The notes below the pieces were generated by a model. That model was not told where the DNA came from, did not search any database, and saw only the letters and a program-made list of their open reading frames with translations. Positions 1 to 11,050 of a DNA stretch of 64,000 bases are shown here, piece by piece. The first letter of the stretch is position 1. The number at the start of each line of letters is the position of its first letter. The position numbers and the translations under genes are program-made. This DNA is from Cladorhizidae sp. MBARI D1340-BT2 (Eukaryota > Porifera > Demospongiae > Poecilosclerida > Cladorhizidae): positions 21,857,990 to 21,921,989 of the forward strand of contig JAQNBH010000014.1 in assembly GCA_028752905.1 (NCBI GenBank). The letters are read 5' to 3'.

Positions 1-65
1 CCTCTCCTGAATTGCCGATGAATTCCTTTGCAGCATCTTTCATTCAATTTTGTCCTTTAAACTCC

Positions 66-1482
66 TTATTGACGTGTAATACTTGTGATTATATTACCTC
101 GGCTGACTGATGGTGTGTTCGTAAAAAAACTTTTTACCCCGCAAAGGACAATAATTGACATTTCTGATGTACATGTAGAATTCGTGGCTGGCATGATCAA
201 AATAAGTTTGAAAAGTCGCCACGCTTGAGAAAGCAAGAATTTCTTAACAGCCATCATGTCTGCAAAGAGTGCCTTGATATCAGAAATTGTAGTCGTATTA
301 TTGTGATTTGTTTTTTTGTTTTGAATTAGCTAAAATTTCAGTCCAAACGTGCTCAAAGAACCTCAGGATCGAAGTCATCTTTGTAAAAACAACAAAAGGA
401 ATCAAATTCCACTGCAACGTCTTCATTCCAGCATGATTTCAAAAGAAGCTGTTCCAAATTATGGTAGATTCTGTATAATATCCTGGCTGATCTTCCAATA
501 CAAGATCAAAGGATTGTTGACGATAGTACGACTTTTACTGCATCAGTGTGAAAATATCCATCGGTATATACCATCATCATACCCGTGTATTTTATGCTGA
601 TGAGGCGAGTAAGGTTCTTCAATTTCATAGTCTTCAACAAGTCCTGTGACCTTAGACCAAAATAAATAAAAAGACTTCTCTTTTTGCAGCTTCTCAAGTG
701 TGCAAGCAACAATGCTACCTATGTCTTGGGTTTCTGCTCCTAAAGGTTCTGCATCTTAAAGTTTGAATGAGATTATCAGTATGTGTAAGAACCAAGACTG
801 TATCAAAGATAAAATGATTTATGCTCTCACGCTTTCAATTTGTGACTTGGCCTCAAAAACTTCCTTCATGGTACTCAATTAATACTTAGCAAGTAGGCAA
901 TGGAGTTTTGAACGAGGTATATAACTGAGAATCAGACAGCTTATCATTTTCAGCATTATGGACATCGAAGACCGTCACATTTAGGTGAAAATTAGGCCAG
1001 CTTTATTATCTTGTGTGTATCCATGGAGTCTTTCATAACTTACAACTTTTTGACAAGTGTTATTAGCAGAAAGATTTAACAAATACACATTTCAGCACAC
1101 CACGTGGTTCCTCTATTGATATTCTATTAGCAACTCCTGTTTTTTCCCCACTCATCATGCTGCAGCCATCAATAATTGACCATGAAGTTTTCTGATTGGC
1201 AAGTCCAGCTTTATCGCAGTCCTCGATTACTTTTGTAGGATATCCAGCATCAATAGAAAGTGGAATAAACTCGGCATACACTTCAAAATTATCATCAACT
1301 CTTCGAATAATGATAGTGACTTGCTCACAATTAGTGATATCAGTCATTTCATCGATCATGATCAAAAAGGGTGATTTTTTTAGAACAATCTTTTGAGATA
1401 CATATAGAGCAAGAATCTTCAAATTATCGTTTTGAATCTCATGAGATGTATATTTGTTGATCTTCCTCTGCAACCAGTTCAT
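66..1482 (-). pseudogene. hAT-family transposase relic
   Basis: Broken hAT transposase read on the minus strand. The segment 1063-1482 encodes a DUF4371-like core piece with the IDEMTDIT and QVTIIIRRVDDNFEVYAEF motifs that match the usual 'DETTDIS...W' region. The segment 66-257 encodes the C-terminal dimerisation motif (MPATNSTCTSEMSI..LCGVKSFF, compare ATNAxSERSFSxLRRVK of the family). The parts between are interrupted by stops and frame changes; 506-712 is a plausible middle fragment. In hAT elements this protein cuts and rejoins the terminal repeats. No terminal repeats were recognised, so the borders are unknown. I see this as a dead copy. Confidence 0.75.
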
Positions 1483-1534
1483 GGCTAATGTATCATCGTC
1501 ATACTTGTGAGAAACTGAACAAAATTGCTTTCAC

Positions 1535-1680
1535 AATAACTCTCTCAATAATCAACTTCAAATTGTATTGTCTCCACGTTTGGACTATGTGCTCTAGCCT
1601 TCATCAGGAATAATGATGAAAGCTAGTTGAATAGCCGAGATAATACAATTTGAAGTTGATTATTGAGAAGGTTATTGTAA
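1535..1680 (-). repeat. Short inverted-repeat element with hammerhead-like core
   Basis: An arm of about 28 bases (CTCAATAATCAACTTCAAAT and onward) at 1543-1571 is repeated inverted at 1643-1670. On the minus strand the left half contains CTGATGA (complement of 1601-1607), a possible helix II (GGCTAGAG...ATAGTC) and CAAAC where a hammerhead ribozyme would have GAAAC. The same block recurs at 3640-3735. Hammerhead motifs of this compact kind are known in the terminal repeats of Penelope-like elements, and a Penelope relic lies at 4340-4860. The core is mutated, so activity is unlikely. Confidence 0.5.
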
Positions 1681-2218
1681 TGTTATTATGTCAACTGAGA
1701 AAATTGCTATTGAAATCCTCATTTTGTTCCGCTTGAAAATCATCACACAAGTATGACCGTAGTCCAAATCTTTAGCTACATCATAATGCAGAAAAGGTCA
1801 CTGTTCAAACCAAGATGTTTGAAAATTTTCTATAACAGTTTTCTTTAGAGTGCTTTAAAAACCAACAGCTTGGGCCAGCTTGATGTCTGACTGTAAGGTT
1901 GTCATAGAATCAGACTTCTTCCAGAGCGGACACTCTAACCCTCCCGACTCTTATGCGACGCCTACCCTTTACTTCCCAGTCTAACCCACTAGACAGTCTC
2001 AGAGTAAGCCAAACTCAGCAATCTCTCCTAGAATGCTGGACCCCAAATAACAATGATTTTACATAAAAGAGATAACTCTGCACAAAGGCAATCACAATAC
2101 AGTCTCAGCCACAAATTAATGTCTAGCTTAGCTCTTAACTTACGAGACTCTTAGTTATCTAATATTATCTTGTCTAACAGTTCCTTTTATATTATTCTAG
2201 CTACTGGGTTCCATATCA
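1681..2218. other. No gene seen
   Basis: AT-rich single-copy-looking sequence. No open frame, repeat array or transposon end was recognised. Confidence 0.5.
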
Positions 2219-2629
2219 TCAGGTCGGATCAGAGTGCTCCTTGTCACCTTCTGATAGATTAGGTGAATTTGTCTTGATTAGTTCTGGGCTCTGAATGGAG
2301 GTGGTGGTTGGTAAGTTCTCAGGGCTCTGAATGGAGGTGGTGGTTGGTAAGTTCTCAGGGCTCTGAATGGAGGTGGTGGTTGGTAAGTTCTCAGGGCTCT
2401 GAATGGAGGTGGTGGTTGGTAAGTTCTCAGGGCTCTGAATGGAGGTGGTGGTTGGTAAGTTCTCAGGGCTCTGAATGGAGGTGATCTTGGTTGGTAAGTT
2501 CCCAGGGCTCTGAATGGAGGTGGTCTCGGTTGGTAAGTTCTCAGGGCTCTCCACCATGACTTGTTCTGACTGGCTGTCAACAACAGCTGTTTCTGTGGCA
2601 TCAGTCAGGGAGGAGGAATTCCCTGACAA
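2219..2629 (-). CDS. Ser/Thr/Pro-rich repeat reading frame, unassigned
   Basis: An open frame of 136 codons begins with ATG on the minus strand and is made largely of a 12-residue repeat (SPENLPTTTSIQ), encoded by nearly identical 36-base units at 2285-2545. The unit is a multiple of three, so a minisatellite could be open by chance in more than one frame, and one other frame is indeed also open. The acidic tail (NLSEGDKEHSDPT) and the non-repetitive start (MSGNSSSLTDATETAVVDSQ) make an exon possible. No family is recognised. Confidence 0.3.
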   Translation of the reverse strand: MSGNSSSLTDATETAVVDSQSEQVMVESPENLPTETTSIQSPGNLPTKITSIQSPENLPTTTSIQSPENLPTTTSIQSPENLPTTTSIQSPENLPTTTSIQSPENLPTTTSIQSPELIKTNSPNLSEGDKEHSDPT

Positions 2630-2884
2630 AGGTCAACCAACCTATTTACACTACAGGGTGGTAAAAATTAACCTTGTTGGGGGAAAAATGTGTTGTCAGT
2701 CACAACACTTTGCATTTAAAAACTCCAACAACAGAAATTCGTGCAAAACAAACCATTGATATGCCCACCTATTGGCCAGGCCATTGCCTGACCACTTGGT
2801 CTGGCCCTGTATGGGAACTAAACAACCATTACCATGTGGATTTTCTCATGGGGAGCACTGTAGTAGGCTGGGTAGACGTCACTT

Positions 2885-3420
2885 CATTGAGTTATCTATG
2901 GGGAAGTTGAAGTGAACAAGGCACCCATCACCTTGTGGATCTATGGGCAGGGATCGAATGAGCTATGCAACTATGCCCTTGTGGAGATATTGATGCGGAG
3001 GGTTGAAGTGAGCTTGGCAACCATCTCACCCTGTGGAGATATCTATGAGGAGGGTTGAAGTCAGCTAGGCAACCATAATCACTTTGTGGAAGTGGTTTCA
3101 AATGGGCAGAGTTAGAGTGAGCTAGTTTGTGAATTATCAATGTGGCTGATTGCAGTGAGGTAAGCAATCACGTTGTCGAGTTCTATATATATGGGCTGGT
3201 CGGGGGGGTTGGGAGTGAGCTGAAGGTGATGGTTGCCTGGCTCACAGCAACCCTCTCCATATATATATATATATATATACACACAAGGCTTGCATATATA
3301 TATACACAAGGCTTGTGTAGATATATATGGAAAGGGTAGGAGTGAGCCAGGCAACCATCACCTTGTGGAGTTATGTATATATGTGGATGGTGCCTGACAA
3401 CAATTACCTTGTGAATTTAT
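2885..3420. repeat. Degenerate minisatellite, about 55-65 bp unit
   Basis: Imperfect units of the form GGTTGAAGTGAGCTAGGCAACC followed by ATCACCTTGTGGAGATAT recur about eight times. A (TA)n run sits at 3258-3305. Nothing coding is convincing. Confidence 0.7.
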
Positions 3421-3639
3421 TTATCGATAGGGATGGTTGCAATGATCAAACATGACCGGTGTTAATATAGGAGTTGCTATTTCATGATTTGCACTGAAGT
3501 ATAGACAATACCAGAAACCTCTAATAAGTAAGTATAATAACTATAGAAAAATGATCCCACTCTAACACATGTATTTATATAGAGGAATGGTTGTATTGTA
3601 ATAATATTCATTGTCTCTCAATGAACTCTCAGTTGACAT

Positions 3640-3735
3640 AACATTAAAATCACCTTCTCAATAATCAACTTCAAATTGTATTCACTAGACGTTTTGACTA
3701 GATTCTCTAGCCTTCATCAGGAATAATGAGATGCT
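3640..3735 (-). repeat. Penelope-type terminal fragment with hammerhead-like core
   Basis: On the minus strand this copy shows CTGATGA (complement of 3714-3720), then GGCTAGA-GAA-TCTAGTC, which folds into a seven-pair helix II with a GAA loop (one G-U pair), then AAAAC where GAAAC is needed, then CGTC. Flanking ATTC and GAAT can pair as helix I. It shares its first 40 bases with the copy at 1535-1680. The helix is well preserved while the catalytic GAAA has lost its G, so it is probably inactive. It lies about 600 bases from a Penelope-like endonuclease relic on the same strand. Confidence 0.5.
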
Positions 3736-4335
3736 AAAGCTCGCATGAGCCTGCTATATACTATCCACCATGTGACTGTACATGCGCCTAGCATGTGCAC
3801 CGGATGTAAAAAATAAATTTTAAGAAGTAATAATAATAACAATAAGAAGAAGAAGAAGAAAAGAAGAATAGTTATAACAACATCTAATAACAATAAATGA
3901 AAAAAAGTATATAAAAAATATAAAAAATTAAATTGAACATTAAATTAAAACTCTCAATGAACTCTCAAATATAATAATATTAAAATCACCTTTTCAATAA
4001 CCAACTTCAAATTCTATTATTGATTTTAATAACATAAATATCATAAATAACAAACAAATAAATAAAATAACAATTAATAATTAAAAATAAACAAAACAAA
4101 AATAATAATAATAAAAAAATAATAATAATAAAATTAAAATAATAATAATAGTATATAATAATAAAAACAATAATAACAACAACAATAATAATAGTGTTAG
4201 TGGTAGTATTAACGACAACAACAACATAAAATTTAACTAATTAACAGATAACAAATAAAAAATATAAAAAATTATAATTTGATAATTATGTGATAATAAT
4301 AGTAATAAATATATAATTATGGTGATCGTGGCTTC
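3736..4335. repeat. AT-rich trinucleotide-like tract
   Basis: Largely (AAT)n, (AAG)n and related A-rich runs. A third copy of the CAATAACCAACTTCAAATT arm is seen at 3985-4015. No gene is visible. Confidence 0.6.
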
Positions 4336-4339
4336 AAGT

Positions 4340-4860
4340 TCTGGCTCTTGAGAGTGGCTCCCAGCAGCCAGGGAAGTCCATTCCACAGTCTCGATTGAAC
4401 CGCTCTCACTTTGGTGCTAGGCCGATGTGCAATGCCTCCTTCACTAGCAGTTCCTTCTGTCTTCTGGCCTGTTCCAAGATAGTGGCTTCCTCCCACAAAA
4501 TAGGATGTCCATTATCCCATGCATGCTCAGCAATTGCAGACTTCTCTTTATTACAATTTCTATAGGCATCTTGATGTTATTTCACTCTGGTCTGCAATCT
4601 TCTGATGGTCTCCCCTATGTAGTATTTCCCACAACTTCAAGGAATGCGGTATACAACTCATGAGTGCATATTAGCTGGTAAAACATCATTCACTCTGCTC
4701 AGTTGTATCCTCAGAGCTCTTCCTGGTCTGAAGATCCTCCAGAGCCTCCTGATGTGTTCACTCATCCCTGTTGCATAAGGAATCACTATCATAGGATCCT
4801 TCTTTTTAGACCCCTCATTGCCGGTATATACGGGTGTACTCATCTTCCTTTCTGCATTTA
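4340..4860 (-). pseudogene. Penelope-like element, GIY-YIG endonuclease relic
   Basis: The minus strand encodes the end of a Penelope-like retroelement polyprotein. First comes a linker (IPYATGMSEHIRRLWRIF and RPGRALRIQLSRVNDVLP), then after a break the endonuclease motif GKYYIGETIRRLQTRVK, followed by a stop and HQDAYRN, and finally the helix SAIAEHAWDNGHPILWEEAT. The GIY-YIG nuclease nicks target DNA in this class. Stops interrupt the frame and no reverse transcriptase was found, so it is a truncated relic. The neighbouring hammerhead-like fragments fit the same source. Confidence 0.8.
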
Positions 4861-4869
4861 GATGTTTCT

Positions 4870-6945
4870 ATCTTTAGCCCTATACCCTGAGCCAGATATC
4901 TAGACATATACCCTGACCTAGCTCTACCCCATATCTCTAGCCCTATACCCTGACCCTATATCTCTAGACCTATATCCTGAACTTATATCTCTAGCCCTAT
5001 GTCTTTAGCCCTATACTATGAACTTATACTGTACTTCTAGCCCTGTACCGTGACCCTATATCTCTAGCCCTATATCTCTAGCCCTAGTATACCACAACCG
5101 TACACCTCTAGCCCTATAATCCTAGCCTTATACCCTGATCCTACATCTCTAGCCCTACCATCACCCTATTACTCTAGCCCTATGCCCTGAAACTATATCT
5201 CCAGCCATATACTCTGATCTTATATCTCTAGCCGTATACCCCTAGCCCTATACCACCCTACTATATCTCTAGCACTATACCCTGCCCTATATATCTAGTC
5301 CTATACCCTGGCACTCTCCATATAACTTGACACTATATATCTAGCCCTATATCTCACCTGTAGCCCTATACATTGAGCCTACATCTCTAACCCTAAACAC
5401 TGACCCTATCTTTCTCGCCCAGTAACCTGACCCTATAAATCTAACCCTATAAATCTAACCCTATACCCTGACCCTATATCTCTAGCCCTATACCCTGACC
5501 CTATATCTCTATCCCTATACCCTAACTGTATTTATCTCTAACCATACACCCTGGCCTTATACAATGTATCTCTAGCCCATAATCTCTCCCCCCCTCCTGT
5601 CTCAACTCCATCTCTCCTCCCTCCTGTCTCAACTCCATCTCTCCCCCCTCCAGTCTCAACTCCATCTCTCCCCCCTCCAGTCTCAACTCCATCTCTCCTC
5701 CCTCCAATCTCAACTCCATCTCTCCTCCCTCCTGTCTCAACTCCATCTCTCCTGCCTCCTGTCTCAACTCCATATACCCTCACCCTACCTCTGCAGCCCT
5801 ATACGCTGAAAATATCTCTCTATCCCTATACCCTGACTGTATTTATCTCTAACCATACACCCTGGCCTTATACAATGTATCTCTAGGCCACCCAGCTCTA
5901 TCCCTATACCCGGACCCTAAATCTCCAACACTATATCTCTAGCCCTATAACTTGACCCTATTTTTTAGCTCTAAACCCAGACTCTATATCTCTATCCCTA
6001 TAGCATCACCCTAAATATCTCCAGCCCTATACGCTGGCCCTATATCTCTATCACATACCCTGACCCTATGGATCTCTAGACCTATCGCCCAAGCACTTTA
6101 TCTTGATCCTGCATGTATTTAGCCGAACACCTGATCCCTATATCTATAGCACTATATGCTGACCCTATATATCTAGCCCTATACCACTAGCCAATGTCCT
6201 GACCCTATATCTCTAGCCCTACAATACTAAATGTGTAGCCCTGACCCTGTATCTCTAGCCCTGTATCCCTAGCCCTGTGTCCCTAGCCCTATATCCATAG
6301 CCCTATACCCTGACCCTATAACTCTATCCCTATAACCTTATCTATACATCTCTATCCCTATACCTTGACCTTATATCTCTAGCCCTATACCCCTAGCCCT
6401 ATACACTGACCCTATATTTCTAGCCCTATATATCTAGCTGACCTATCCCTATACTATATCTTTTGCCTTAGACCCTGACACTATATCTCCAGCTCTATAC
6501 CTTGACCCTATATCTCTATCTGTATACCCTGACCTTATATCTCTACCCATATACCCATATACCCTGGCCCTATATATCTAACCCTATAAACTGACCCTAT
6601 ATCTTAACCCTATATCCTGACACCTATATCTAGCTCTATATCTCGAGCCCTATACCCTGACCCTATTTATCTAACCCTATACCCTGATCCTATATCTCTA
6701 GCATTATACCCTATATCTATGCACTGGCCCTATAACTCCAGTCCTATAACCTGACCCTATATATCTATACCCTGACCCTATGTATCTCTAGTCCTATCCT
6801 CCTAGCCCTGTACCCTGACCCTGATCTCTAGCCTTATACTCCTAACACTATACCCTGAACCTATATCTCTAGCCCTATACCGTATCCCTATATCTCTAGC
6901 TGTATACCCCTAGCCGCATATCCCTAGCCCTATATCCCAACAGGG
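4870..6945. repeat. 2-kb degenerate CCCTATA minisatellite
   Basis: Variants of CCCTATACCCTGA and CCCTATATCTCTAG (about 26 bp together) repeat for 2.1 kb. Locally the unit becomes AACCCTATAAATCT, which superficially resembles telomere-type CCCTAA but is not regular. No open frame is supported. Confidence 0.9.
5582..5775. repeat. Nested 27-bp pyrimidine-rich array
   Basis: Seven copies of a 27-base unit (TCTCAACTCCATCTCTCC plus CCTCCTG) sit inside the larger CCCTATA array. Both flanks carry the same segment (CCTATACCCT...GTATTTATCTCTAACC), so the array appears to sit within a duplicated block. Two minus-strand frames are open because the unit is a multiple of three; I do not treat them as genes. 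Confidence 0.85.
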
Positions 6946-7150
6946 TGTCTGTGTGGGTATACTCTAATGTTATGGTATCTATGCACAGTGGCGAGTGTTG
7001 TCCTATCCTGACATGGTGTCTGTGTGGGTATACATCTAATGTTATGGTATCTATGAAATAGTGGTGAGTGTTGTCCTATCCTGACAGAGTGTCTGTGTGG
7101 GTATACATCTAATGTATGCTGTCTATGACACAGTGGTGTGTTATCCTATC
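6940..7150. repeat. Three tandem units of about 70 bp
   Basis: The block GTGTCTGTGTGGGTATAC...CTAATGTTATGGTATCTATG...GTGAGTGTTGTCCTATCC occurs three times with small changes. Confidence 0.8.
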
Positions 7151-7193
7151 CCGGCATGAGTGACATGCATATTATGTTTGGTAAAGGGATACA

Positions 7194-7800
7194 GGGACAA
7201 AACTATAAAGTAGCATGTATTAAAAACTTGTAGTCCACTTTATAGCTCCATAGATTCTGCAAACTTCATGTATGGAGTTGACTCAAAAGATCGGTCTCTC
7301 CGTGTGCTCTGCTCTCTTTTGATACTATTTTCATAGGTACAACTATACCCAAGTTAGTGGAGCTCTGAGTGCCTGATTTTTCTCTGCATAAATATCTCCA
7401 GGTTGCCAAGTGCTAGAGAGCTGTAGTGGCTACTGCATGCAATGACTTTTTTCATTAGGCTAAGAACATGGTCAATAACGCGGTTGGATAATAAAATTCT
7501 AAGGTATTTTAAGGAAATTCATTTTCCAACTGCGGGCTTGACGACACAAATTTTAGCACCAGCACTTGGCAATCTGGAGATATTTATGCAGAGAAATCAA
7601 GTACTCAGCCAATTCAGCTCCAGTAACTTGGGTATAGTTATAACTATGAAAAATCTGTTAGTATCGAAGGAGAGGACACAGAGGGACCTATCTTTTGAGC
7701 TATATATCAACTCTATAGTACGAAATTTGAAGAATCTAAGGAGCTATAAAGTGATAACCCCAAGTTTTTAATACTTGTTCTACTTTATGGTTATGTCCCC
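7194..7800. mobile_element. Foldback (long inverted repeat) element, copy 1
   Basis: The left arm 7194-7440 is repeated inverted at 7552-7800. The ends are GGGACAAAACTATAAAGTAG and its imperfect complement CTACTTTATGGTTATGTCCC. The arms share long stretches with the element at 15350-16005, so this is a repeated family of hairpin-forming non-autonomous elements. The reading frame across the right arm is a by-product. No target duplication was defined. Confidence 0.75.
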
Positions 7801-8616
7801 CCTTACTTAAACATAAACGCTCAGTATCACCACCAACCATATTCACTTGAAGTAGGTGGAGTTAATTGTGGCAAATAGGGTTAAATAGCTTTTTACATAA
7901 ACGACTAATTCTTATTTGTATATTTGTATATTCATGCAGCCAGCTACAGTAATATAGGTGGCTATGGGTGGCAGGGAATATGCTGGTTCCCCATAGTGTT
8001 GGCCAAAATCCTAGCATTATAGCATCATTATGACTCATGAGCATTGTTGCATTGAGATGCTCAGTTCCTGCCCTGGCCCTAACCTTAGCCACTGAACCCT
8101 AGCCACTGCTTGGCCCACCCTAGACACTTTCCTGGGCCTAACCATACATGTAGCTGAAGTCCTAATCCTGTACTGATCTTGACACTTTTAACGAGGTAAT
8201 CATGATGATGTGAAACCACTGGAAAGGTTCGGGCATCTGGAAGCAAGGATTGCTAGTTCCACTGCTGTGAAGTCAAAATAAACTGCACCTCAAATATGAA
8301 TCAGTGCGTTTATTGACCATACATTTGATGTCCAAGGTTGTAGGAAAAGCAGAATTTGAAATCAAATGCTTACAGTGGTTTATTTCCAGATACCCAAACC
8401 TTTCCTGCATTGGCATTTTCATGGATCTGACTATTTCACAAAACAAGGATATTTGTTCAGTCACAGCAGATTAAATTTGGTTTTCCTCCAGTCCTGTAGT
8501 ACTTCGTGCTTGTTTTCAACATGGGAATTGTGAAACACAGGGACTCATGGTCTGAAGCGGACACAGTGTCCGACTTGATTGTCTGATAAAGAGCATGAGC
8601 TGATCGGGAGACAGTT
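7801..8616. other. No gene seen
   Basis: Unique-looking sequence without a convincing open frame, repeat array or transposon end. Confidence 0.4.
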
Positions 8617-8865
8617 CTAGAAATTCAGCTGGTAGTTAGTTGTGATAACAGTTTGAAGTAGGTGGAGCCATAATAATGCTTGCAGCTAGAGTGCAAAGGT
8701 TATGCTAATTGTGGTGGGAGGAGCTGTGCTCTACGGCTAGCTAGAAATTCAGCTGGTAGTTAGTTGTGATAACAGTTTGAAGTAGGTGGAGCCATAATAA
8801 TGCTTGCAGCTAGAGTGCGAAGGTTATGCTAATTGTGGTGGGAGGAGCTGTGCTCTACCGGCTAG
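8617..8865. repeat. Direct tandem duplication, 124 bp unit
   Basis: The block from CTAGAAATTCAGCTGGTAGT to GAGCTGTGCTCTACGGCTAG occurs at 8617-8740 and again from 8741, nearly identical, so the event looks recent. The second copy runs into the reading frame described next. Confidence 0.9.
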
Positions 8866-9181
8866 CTACTAGTCAGGTCGCAAGTGAGACTCATCATTCA
8901 TCACACGTTTCTCCAGACCATGGCTATAAAACATTCAAGAGTGACCTGCCTGGGTTTAAAACAGGAGTGGCAAGCAAATACGGGACTTTTGGCATGTCTG
9001 GCGGGTCAACGGGACTGTCCAGCGAGGGCGGCACAGCTGACTGGTCTATAGAAGGTAGTGAGAGCTCAACGCCCCAGCGAGAGTGAAGGCCAAGAGTAAG
9101 GTGGCAGCTTGATCCGGATTTTGCATGGAACAGGACACTTCTGAGCAGGGCCAAGAAGCTCGTGAGCGGCAACAATGATAT
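8826..9181 (+). pseudogene. Possible exon remnant with one in-frame TGA
   Basis: One frame stays open from 8826 to 9181 except for a TGA at 9084-9086. A plausible 3' splice site (ACTAGTCAG then GTCGCAAG) lies near 8877. After it the frame reads polar sequence with HVSPDHGYKTFKSDLPGF and GTFGMSGGSTGLSSEGG, and beyond the stop RVRWQLDPDFAWNRTLLS. The base composition is more GC-rich than the surroundings, as exons often are. The TGA could be a CGA changed by one C-to-T step. No family is recognised. Confidence 0.3.
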
Positions 9182-9949
9182 ACATCAACTACTTTGAGAC
9201 AAATGACGTGCCAGGAGAGATGCGCCTGATGGGATGGAATGTAAACAACTAAAGCTCATGTTTTAATCATAATTATGTTACTATATATTCCTTGGCTACT
9301 CTTGTTTCATGTCAATGATGAAGGTAATTACTAGACAGATTTAACAATAGTTGAGATTTCCCTGGAAATCCCAACTATTATTGTGTTGAGCTATATCTAG
9401 AATTACACATGACACAAAGTGCTGATTGAAGTGCTGATTGCAAGAATGCCACAACATAAGAACAGTTTGTAGGAGCGCTGAATTGGCATTTTGTATTTCC
9501 AGTAGCTCTAAAGCATGAATATAGTTACCAAAAATATGTTGACTGTTGCCTATAACCTGACCATATATTTCTCTCTACAATTGACTGCCAGAGTGCTCCT
9601 TCAATGCTACAAATCATCAACAGATTCCCATTCATTGTTGTTATCATGCACTGCAACCATCATCTAGTCACTGATGTAATTATGCTGTCCCAGCATGCCT
9701 GTTCAACATAAGGAGGTTGTTGGAGCCATTTCATTTGAATTATACATGCAAACTTAAAAACATTACTAAACTATTATATATGTATATATTATGTATTATT
9801 ATGCATTGCTTGAAGAATAAACATTAAATTCAAAAATATTATTCAAACCAAAAAATTGCTAATGTTTTCTGGCGGAATGTTAATAATTGTGGCATTCAGT
9901 TGGCAGTTAGTATGCATTTCAGTCAATATGGTGTGAGTGTGGTATTACT
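9182..9949. other. No gene seen
   Basis: AT-rich sequence downstream (for the minus-strand gene) of the membrane-protein frame. No clear polyadenylation or repeat structure was recognised. Confidence 0.4.
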
Positions 9950-10880
9950 TTAGACGATATTTTCAACCCACCAATCACATCCCAGCAGTGCCAGTGACAA
10001 AAGCACAAATGTAAAGGTGGCCGTCATGAAGCTAAGCCTCAGTCCACTATTAGCCTTCATGTTGCAATTGATTCCAGAGTCAGCAGCAACAATGGCAGTT
10101 GTGTTGTTGGCATAGGAATCACACCCCCACACACAGTCTAAGGGCTGCTGGTTGTCTGCGAGGAGATACAGTGGCAGACTGATGCTGAGGAGGATCACCA
10201 CGAGGATGAGCGTAGTCCCCATGGCTGGTAAGCTTTTGATAGCATGTTCATCGTCGATCTTAGATGCGGAGTATATGCTAATGACAATGAGGGCAGTGAT
10301 ACCAATGATGGTGCAGATGGTGAAGAACGACCAGCCCCAGCTCCTGTCACTGAGGCCACAATAGGCACTGGTTTGGGACATGACGGCTATAATGGTGAAG
10401 ATGGTGTCTATTCTAACCAAGAGTGCCAGCAAGTCTAGAGTGTAGTCCCACCCACCATGTTTGTAGTGATACTTCTCTTTGATCAGTATTGCTATGTCTC
10501 TGAGTAGCAAAGGAATGATTTGCATGAAGATCATGGCACTTCCTAAGAGGACCACTGCTGCGATGCGATTGTTTTTGATGCACATATCCCCACATCCCAA
10601 CTCTTCTCCGTATCTCTGCAGAATGTAGCCAATATTGTCGCCATAAAAATACAGCACCACGGCAATCAATCGCACCAGCCATGCGCTTATCGTTGGCAGG
10701 TTCATGATAGTGAAGCACAAGGTAAAGGGCGAAAGGCCGATGAGAATGAAGCCCAGTATACCGAAACAGGCCACCATAGCAATGCCAGCAACATGACTGT
10801 CTGAAGCTGCCACGGCTATTAGCTCTCTCAAGAAGGAATTGAGAATGTCGAGTATAAGAACAAGGAAGATCAGATATTTG
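9950..10880 (-). CDS. Multipass membrane protein, family not recognised
   Basis: A long minus-strand frame, open from a stop at its 3' end (9950) up to about 10880, encodes roughly 310 residues. At least seven strongly hydrophobic segments of 20 or more residues alternate with short polar loops, for example AMVACFGILGFILIGLSPF, AAVVLLGSAMIFMQIIPLL, FFTICTIIGITALIVISIY and TTLILVVILLSISLPLYLL. A loop with CVWGCDSYANNTT carries two cysteines and an N-glycosylation sequon, which suggests an extracellular side. No ATG lies at the 5' end, so this is probably the last exon of a longer gene with an acceptor near 10881. The frame has no repeat origin and is clean over 0.9 kb. It could be a receptor or transporter-like protein; function is not assigned. 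Confidence 0.6.
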
Positions 10881-10924
10881 TCTCAGGAGTTTCCTTTAAA
10901 AATCAATGAAAGAACATCGTAATG

Positions 10925-11050
10925 CATAATCCTGATGAAGATTAGAGCATCTACGTAGCATCAAGCTGAAATATTGAGTGAGCACCTATAAGTTAAATTT
11001 GAGTATGATTATTGAGGAAGTGATTGCATTGTATTGAATATTACACAATT
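10925..11050 (+). repeat. Possible third hammerhead-like Penelope fragment
   Basis: The plus strand shows CCTGATGAAGATTAGAGCATC (core CTGATGA at 10932-10938), then CATCAAGCTGAAATATTGAG, then a tail (ATTATTGAGGAAGTGATTGC) that resembles the arm shared by the copies at 1.6 and 3.7 kb. The GAAA portion is present, but helix II is poor. This is weaker than the other two copies. Confidence 0.3.

Noticed and set aside
4870..6945. Interstitial telomere
   Set aside because: The repeated word is CCCTATA/CCCTGA with irregular spacing, not a regular six-base telomere repeat.
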